Origin: Actimicrobium sp034313845
Lineage (GTDB): Bacteria; Pseudomonadota; Gammaproteobacteria; Burkholderiales; Burkholderiaceae_D
Length of the DNA stretch: 64,000 nucleotides
Strand: one strand, 5' to 3'
NCBI RefSeq assembly: GCF_034313845.1
Contig: NZ_JAVIWN010000004.1
Under the pieces are notes generated by a model, which was given only the letters and a program-made list of their open reading frames with translations, was not told the DNA's origin and searched no databases. Below are positions 60,311 to 64,000 of this stretch, piece by piece; the stretch's first letter is position 1; each line of letters opens with the position of its first letter. The translations under genes and the position numbers were made by a program.

Positions 60311-62317
60311 GCGGCCATGTCTCCGATCACTTTTCAAATCCGGCACCCTGACAATGCACTCGTTGCCGCGAACGGACCAGTCACCGTGGATGCCATTGGT
60401 GGAAACCTCGTCAGTGATGTGTCGGCCTATACGGTCTACCTGAACAATGTCTTGATCGCTCCTGGCTCTCTGGTAGCAACACCAACTTCCCTCCGCATCT
60501 CCGCGCCGTTGACAGACGGCGTCAATATGCTCTTGATCTTTGCACCTGACGAGGACGGAAATGTCATTGAAGCCCAACTGCCGTTTGGTGCGGGAGTATC
60601 GGATGTGACAGGAAGAGTAGTCGACAAGGCCGGCAATCCCGTTGCCGGCGCAAAGGTCGTTGCCGCACTCGGTGACGATGCGAAGCTGGCTGCAGAAACC
60701 ACGACCGATACGGGTGGCAACTATAAATTGGGCAACTTCCCGACGCGCACTGTCCTCATTTCGGTGATTGGCCCATCCGGTCTTCCGGGCACGACCTCCG
60801 GCGTACCCGGCACAACTTTTCCCACCACGGCGCTGGTTGAACTGGATACGCCGGTCGCTACGTTAAATAACGATTTCAGTCAGGGCATCCTGGGCTGGAA
60901 AAATCCGGGCAATGCCAAACTCACGCTCATCCCGCACACGGAAACAGTCGGCCCGACCACTCCCCAATCCACGACGGCCGCCTTGCTGCATCTCATCCAC
61001 CAGTGGCTTCCGTTTCCTGCGGCATATGCCCAGGAAGTCATTAAAAAAGACCTGCAAATTTCAACCAATGGAAAGGGCCCGAAGACGGTGTCCTATACCT
61101 TCACTCCGACCAGCACCACCTCCTCGATAAAACTCCGTTACCGGTTCCAGACGAGCGAATTTCCAACCTTTTACAACACCAGATATAACGACGCGTTTGA
61201 CGTCAGGATACGCAGTGAAGAGGGCCCGAGCGCAGCGGCCTCTGGCACCATGAATGGCCTCGGTGCGTCAGCATTTGATGCTGGTGGCTCAACTGCGTGG
61301 AAAGAATTATTTTTAACGCTACCGCCCAAAACAGACGGGCCAGCAAAACCCGTGCAAATCGACATTACGGTAGCCAATGTTGGTGATGGTGTTGTGGACT
61401 CGTCCGTCATTCTGGATGCGGTCGGTGTCAGTAAAGTGGACGTAACCAGTGCAGCACTTTTTGATATCGATGACACCGCCTTGACGCACTTCAGCGCGGC
61501 ACCCCACCCCTTCTTTAATGGCAATACGCATGTCCATGCGACTTTTTCGTTAAATGGTCCTGAAGAAGACAAGGTGACCTCGTTGGCGCTGCAGGTATTT
61601 CAAGGCGGTGTGCTGAAGGCGAGCGGCGAACTGGTTGACACTCTGAAGCCCAGCATTTACGTGCCTTTTGGCAGCAAAGGGTCGATTGTTTTTCCCAACA
61701 AAGCGTTGGCGTTTGAAATTCCCTCATCCGCACTTCGAGCCATCAACACGGTAGCGGATGACAACCTCACCTTGAAGCTGGAAGTAAAAACTGAAAAAGG
61801 TGAGACCGCCGTCAAGGAAATAGGGAGTTATCCATTGCTTGCGCTCTGGACAGGAACGGCCCGCTATGGCGAACGAAATAGCTTGGAAGGCGGCGACGGC
61901 TGGGCTCGGCCAAGTAGCCTCACTATTTTTTCCAGGATATCCGCGACATACGGCGATTTCAGCAATATGCATGGCGGGGCCATGGCACCGCATGCCTCGC
62001 ACCGCACCGGGCAGGATGCCGATGGCTGGTTTCCGGGATACAACGCGAGAGATGCAGCGACGGCGGCAAAAATGGTGGACATCCTCAACACGCCAGGTGT
62101 ACGGCTCAATGCCAAGATTGCATATGTAACCTACACGGCAAAAGCGGGCAATGCGTTCTATGACGCGATCAAAGGCGTGACGCTTGCGGATGGACGGCCA
62201 GCAGCCAGCGTCATACGGCCGTTCGCCGGGCACACGACCCACTTTCATGTCAACACCAGCAATCCGGTAAAACTCGGCACCTTGTCGCAAGGCTCTGATG
62301 ACGCCCCTTTCCGATAA
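60311..62317 (+). pseudogene. 3' part of the interrupted lipoprotein with a C-terminal MepA/LAS-like peptidase domain
   Basis: After the IS the frame encodes in order: an Ig-like start (SPITFQIRHPDNALVAANG), a carboxypeptidase-regulatory-like domain (VTGRVVDKAGNPVAGAKVV, TDTGGNYKLGNFP), a jelly-roll-like region, an Ig-like region, and a C-terminal zinc-peptidase-like domain with SHRTGQDADGWF and GHTTHFHV. The His-x6-Asp and His-x-His pattern is that of LAS-type murein peptidases such as MepA. As split, it has lost its export signal, so the product is probably not made or not exported. Confidence 0.85.
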
Positions 62318-62324
62318 CTTTTTT

Positions 62325-63320
62325 CTACTGCGCCATTTTTAGGCTCGACACGGTACAGAGGGAGGCCTCGTCCTGCCCTCTTTCCCAGCACAATCCGCCC
62401 GACTGCAGCGCAGGATGGGGCGTGCCTTCATGGTCGATGCGTGCCGATACCGTACGCCAGCCACGCACGCCTTGCCGGTCCAGCTCCATGCGCAGCAACC
62501 AGCCGGTCGTATTGTCAGGATCGGTGAAACCATCGAACACGAAATTGCCCAGGCTGTAGATGATCGGTTTGCCCTGGTACTGTTCGACATCCTGGATCAC
62601 ATGCGGATGACCGCCCACGACGGCGTCGGCCCCGGCGGCGATCATCAATCGCGCCAGTTGCCGCTGGCGCTTGCCGGCAAGGGGTTCATGCTCCCAGCCC
62701 CAATGCATCACCGGTATCACCAGGTCGGCACGATACCGGCTGCGCGCCAGGCCGATATCGAGGCGGATCTGCTCGTCTTCGCTCCAGGCGATACCCGGCT
62801 TATCGGTATCGGCCTCGAAGCTACGTGGGAAAAATTCGTTATAACCGAGCAGGGCAACCCGCAAGCCATTGCGTTCGATGATCAACGGCCTATGCGCCTG
62901 CGCGAGGTCGCGCCCGCCGCCAAAATACGCGATGCCCTGGTTCTCCAGCAGACCGAGCATTTGCGCAAAAGCCACCGGCCCGAAATCGCCGGAATGGTTA
63001 TTGGCAAGTGCCACGGCATCGAAGTGACGCTTGAGGACCGGCAGCGTGCGTGGATGGGCGCGAAAGGTGTACGGCTTGTCGGCTTGCGCCGTGCCTTTGG
63101 TGGCGACCACGCACTCGAGGTTGCCGATACGGATATCGGCTGAGTCCAGAATTGATGCGAACGGCGCGAAGGGATCACGACCGCTTTTAATGACCTTGCC
63201 AGGCGTTTCATCAAGCATGATGTCGCCGACAAAAGCGATCGACACCGACGGCTCGGCGGCCGATACCGGCGTCAACCGGAGCAGTCCGGCCAGCAGCGCC
63301 ATCAGAACACAGGACTTCAT
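62325..63320 (-). CDS. CapA-family (PGA_cap) metallophosphatase-like protein
   Basis: 331 residues with a signal peptide (KSCVLMALLAGLLRLTPVSA). The CapA family core is visible: FVGDIMLDETPGK, GNLECVV, FDAVALANNHSGDFG, VIPVMHWGWEHEP, GGHPHVIQ and YSLGNFVFD. CapA proteins are linked to poly-gamma-glutamate capsule synthesis, but many homologues have other or unknown roles, and no capB/C genes are here. The start at 63320 has GGAGG upstream and overlaps the preceding gene by ATGA. Confidence 0.9.
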   Translation of the reverse strand: MKSCVLMALLAGLLRLTPVSAAEPSVSIAFVGDIMLDETPGKVIKSGRDPFAPFASILDSADIRIGNLECVVATKGTAQADKPYTFRAHPRTLPVLKRHFDAVALANNHSGDFGPVAFAQMLGLLENQGIAYFGGGRDLAQAHRPLIIERNGLRVALLGYNEFFPRSFEADTDKPGIAWSEDEQIRLDIGLARSRYRADLVIPVMHWGWEHEPLAGKRQRQLARLMIAAGADAVVGGHPHVIQDVEQYQGKPIIYSLGNFVFDGFTDPDNTTGWLLRMELDRQGVRGWRTVSARIDHEGTPHPALQSGGLCWERGQDEASLCTVSSLKMAQ

Positions 63321-63754
63321 GATGCCACCTCCAGCAGCGTGCATTGGTACTGCAATTCACGCTCCAGGTCGGGCGCATAGACAAAATGGATGCCCGTCAA
63401 GGACGCAGGCGACGCGGAGGGCGAGGGATACGTCGCCTGATGCAGCAGCACAGATTGGTTCCGGGCCTGACCGTAGGTGTACAGCTTGATGTAATCGACC
63501 TGCCGTTCATTGCCGATCATCACAGCCTTGAAGCGGAACCGTCCATTGATGTCGATGCCTCTGACACGATACGGATCGTCGGTCGGCGTCACGTCCAGCA
63601 TACGTGTGACACCACCCTGTTCGAGTTCGCAACGCAAGACCGGAGATGCCAGCAGCGTGACCGGGATCAGTGCAGCAACCAGGCAAGTTGCCAACCATGC
63701 GTGCCGTACTTGGTGTTTGAAATCCGGGCAGTACCGATCACTCAGCCAATCCAT
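63317..63754 (-). CDS. small secreted or membrane-anchored protein upstream of capA-like gene
   Basis: About 145 residues; a hydrophobic segment near residue 22 (HAWLATCLVAALIPVTLLAS) is a signal or anchor. The mature part has two cysteines (VLRCELEQGG and YQCTLLE). The start at about 63754 follows GAGGACACC; an ATG at 63790 is also in frame. Unknown family. It is coupled by ATGA to the CapA-family gene, suggesting a shared function. Confidence 0.7.
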   Translation of the reverse strand: MDWLSDRYCPDFKHQVRHAWLATCLVAALIPVTLLASPVLRCELEQGGVTRMLDVTPTDDPYRVRGIDINGRFRFKAVMIGNERQVDYIKLYTYGQARNQSVLLHQATYPSPSASPASLTGIHFVYAPDLERELQYQCTLLEVAS

Positions 63755-63790
63755 GGTGTCCTCATTTTCTGGACGTCGTGCTTTTCGCAT

Positions 63791-64000
63791 CGAGCGTCCG
63801 TTAAGCAGTCTTCAACGCAGTCGTCAAAGCAGCGGGCAAAGTATCCGGCAATATTGCGCTTATAACAATATCTGTCGACACCCATCACGCAACGCACTTT
63901 TCTGTTTGAACTACGTCAACGCCAACAAGCTGCCTTTGGCATTTTTTCAAGCTTTCACGCATGCTTCGGGTATAACTGGACGATACAGAATCAGATAGGA
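63791..64000. other. end of window, no gene seen
   Basis: AT-richer DNA upstream of the minus-strand pair; probably their promoter region. No gene or repeat recognised. Confidence 0.5.

Overview
The window is chromosomal DNA of a Burkholderiales betaproteobacterium, most likely family Oxalobacteraceae. The evidence is gene order: xseA-sodB, the aromatic and housekeeping block gyrA-serC-pheA-hisC-tyrA-aroA-cmk-rpsA-ihfB-lapA-lapB, and ompA-ubiG-gph. There are also two PEP-CTERM proteins and a betaproteobacterial-type tmRNA. The genus cannot be fixed from the sequence alone.

Layout. 0.4-5 kb holds xseA, then oxidative-stress genes sodB, ahpC and ahpF; an array of 8-bp repeats sits in front of ahpC. 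5-14.3 kb holds a DUF2076 protein, a stand-alone GspE/PilB-type ATPase, a PEP-CTERM protein, a coupled DUF427/prolyl oligopeptidase pair, dacB, and ohrR-ohr with a clear double operator. 14.5-16.8 kb is groES-groEL behind a sigma32-like promoter and a perfect CIRCE element. 17-19.2 kb is one large orphan gene of unknown function. 19.3-29.5 kb holds a 3-hydroxyacyl-CoA dehydrogenase, ylqF, a deacetylase, an overlapping moxR-DUF58-transglutaminase-mltB run, yaeQ, a DUF1415 gene and a small helix-turn-helix gene. 29.5-46.2 kb is the minus-strand housekeeping block (cysM, comEA-like, rfaE1, ugd, lapB, lapA, ihfB, rpsA, cmk, aroA, tyrA, hisC, pheA, serC, gyrA). 46.4-50 kb holds two OmpA-type genes, ubiG, gph and ssrA.

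50.4-56.3 kb is a small decayed genomic island in the 3' end of ssrA. It is bounded by a perfect 22-bp direct repeat of the tmRNA 3' end. It contains a broken Toprim-domain plasmid/ICE gene, an IS3-family element, a PEP-CTERM gene, and a truncated IS3-family element into which an IS4-family (IS50-like) element has jumped. No integrase remains, and what looks like the original ssrA terminator now lies beyond the far repeat.

56.5-64 kb holds a DUF5666 lipoprotein, a small secreted protein, a large lipoprotein gene split by a second IS3 copy (removing the IS and one 3-bp target duplicate restores one 724-residue reading frame ending in a MepA/LAS-like metallopeptidase domain), and a CapA-family gene with a small secreted partner.

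I see no CRISPR array, no recognisable defence system and no rRNA or tRNA genes. The best candidates for undescribed biology are the orphan 732-residue protein at 17.0-19.2 kb, the IS-split peptidase lipoprotein at 58.9-62.3 kb, and the ssrA island.
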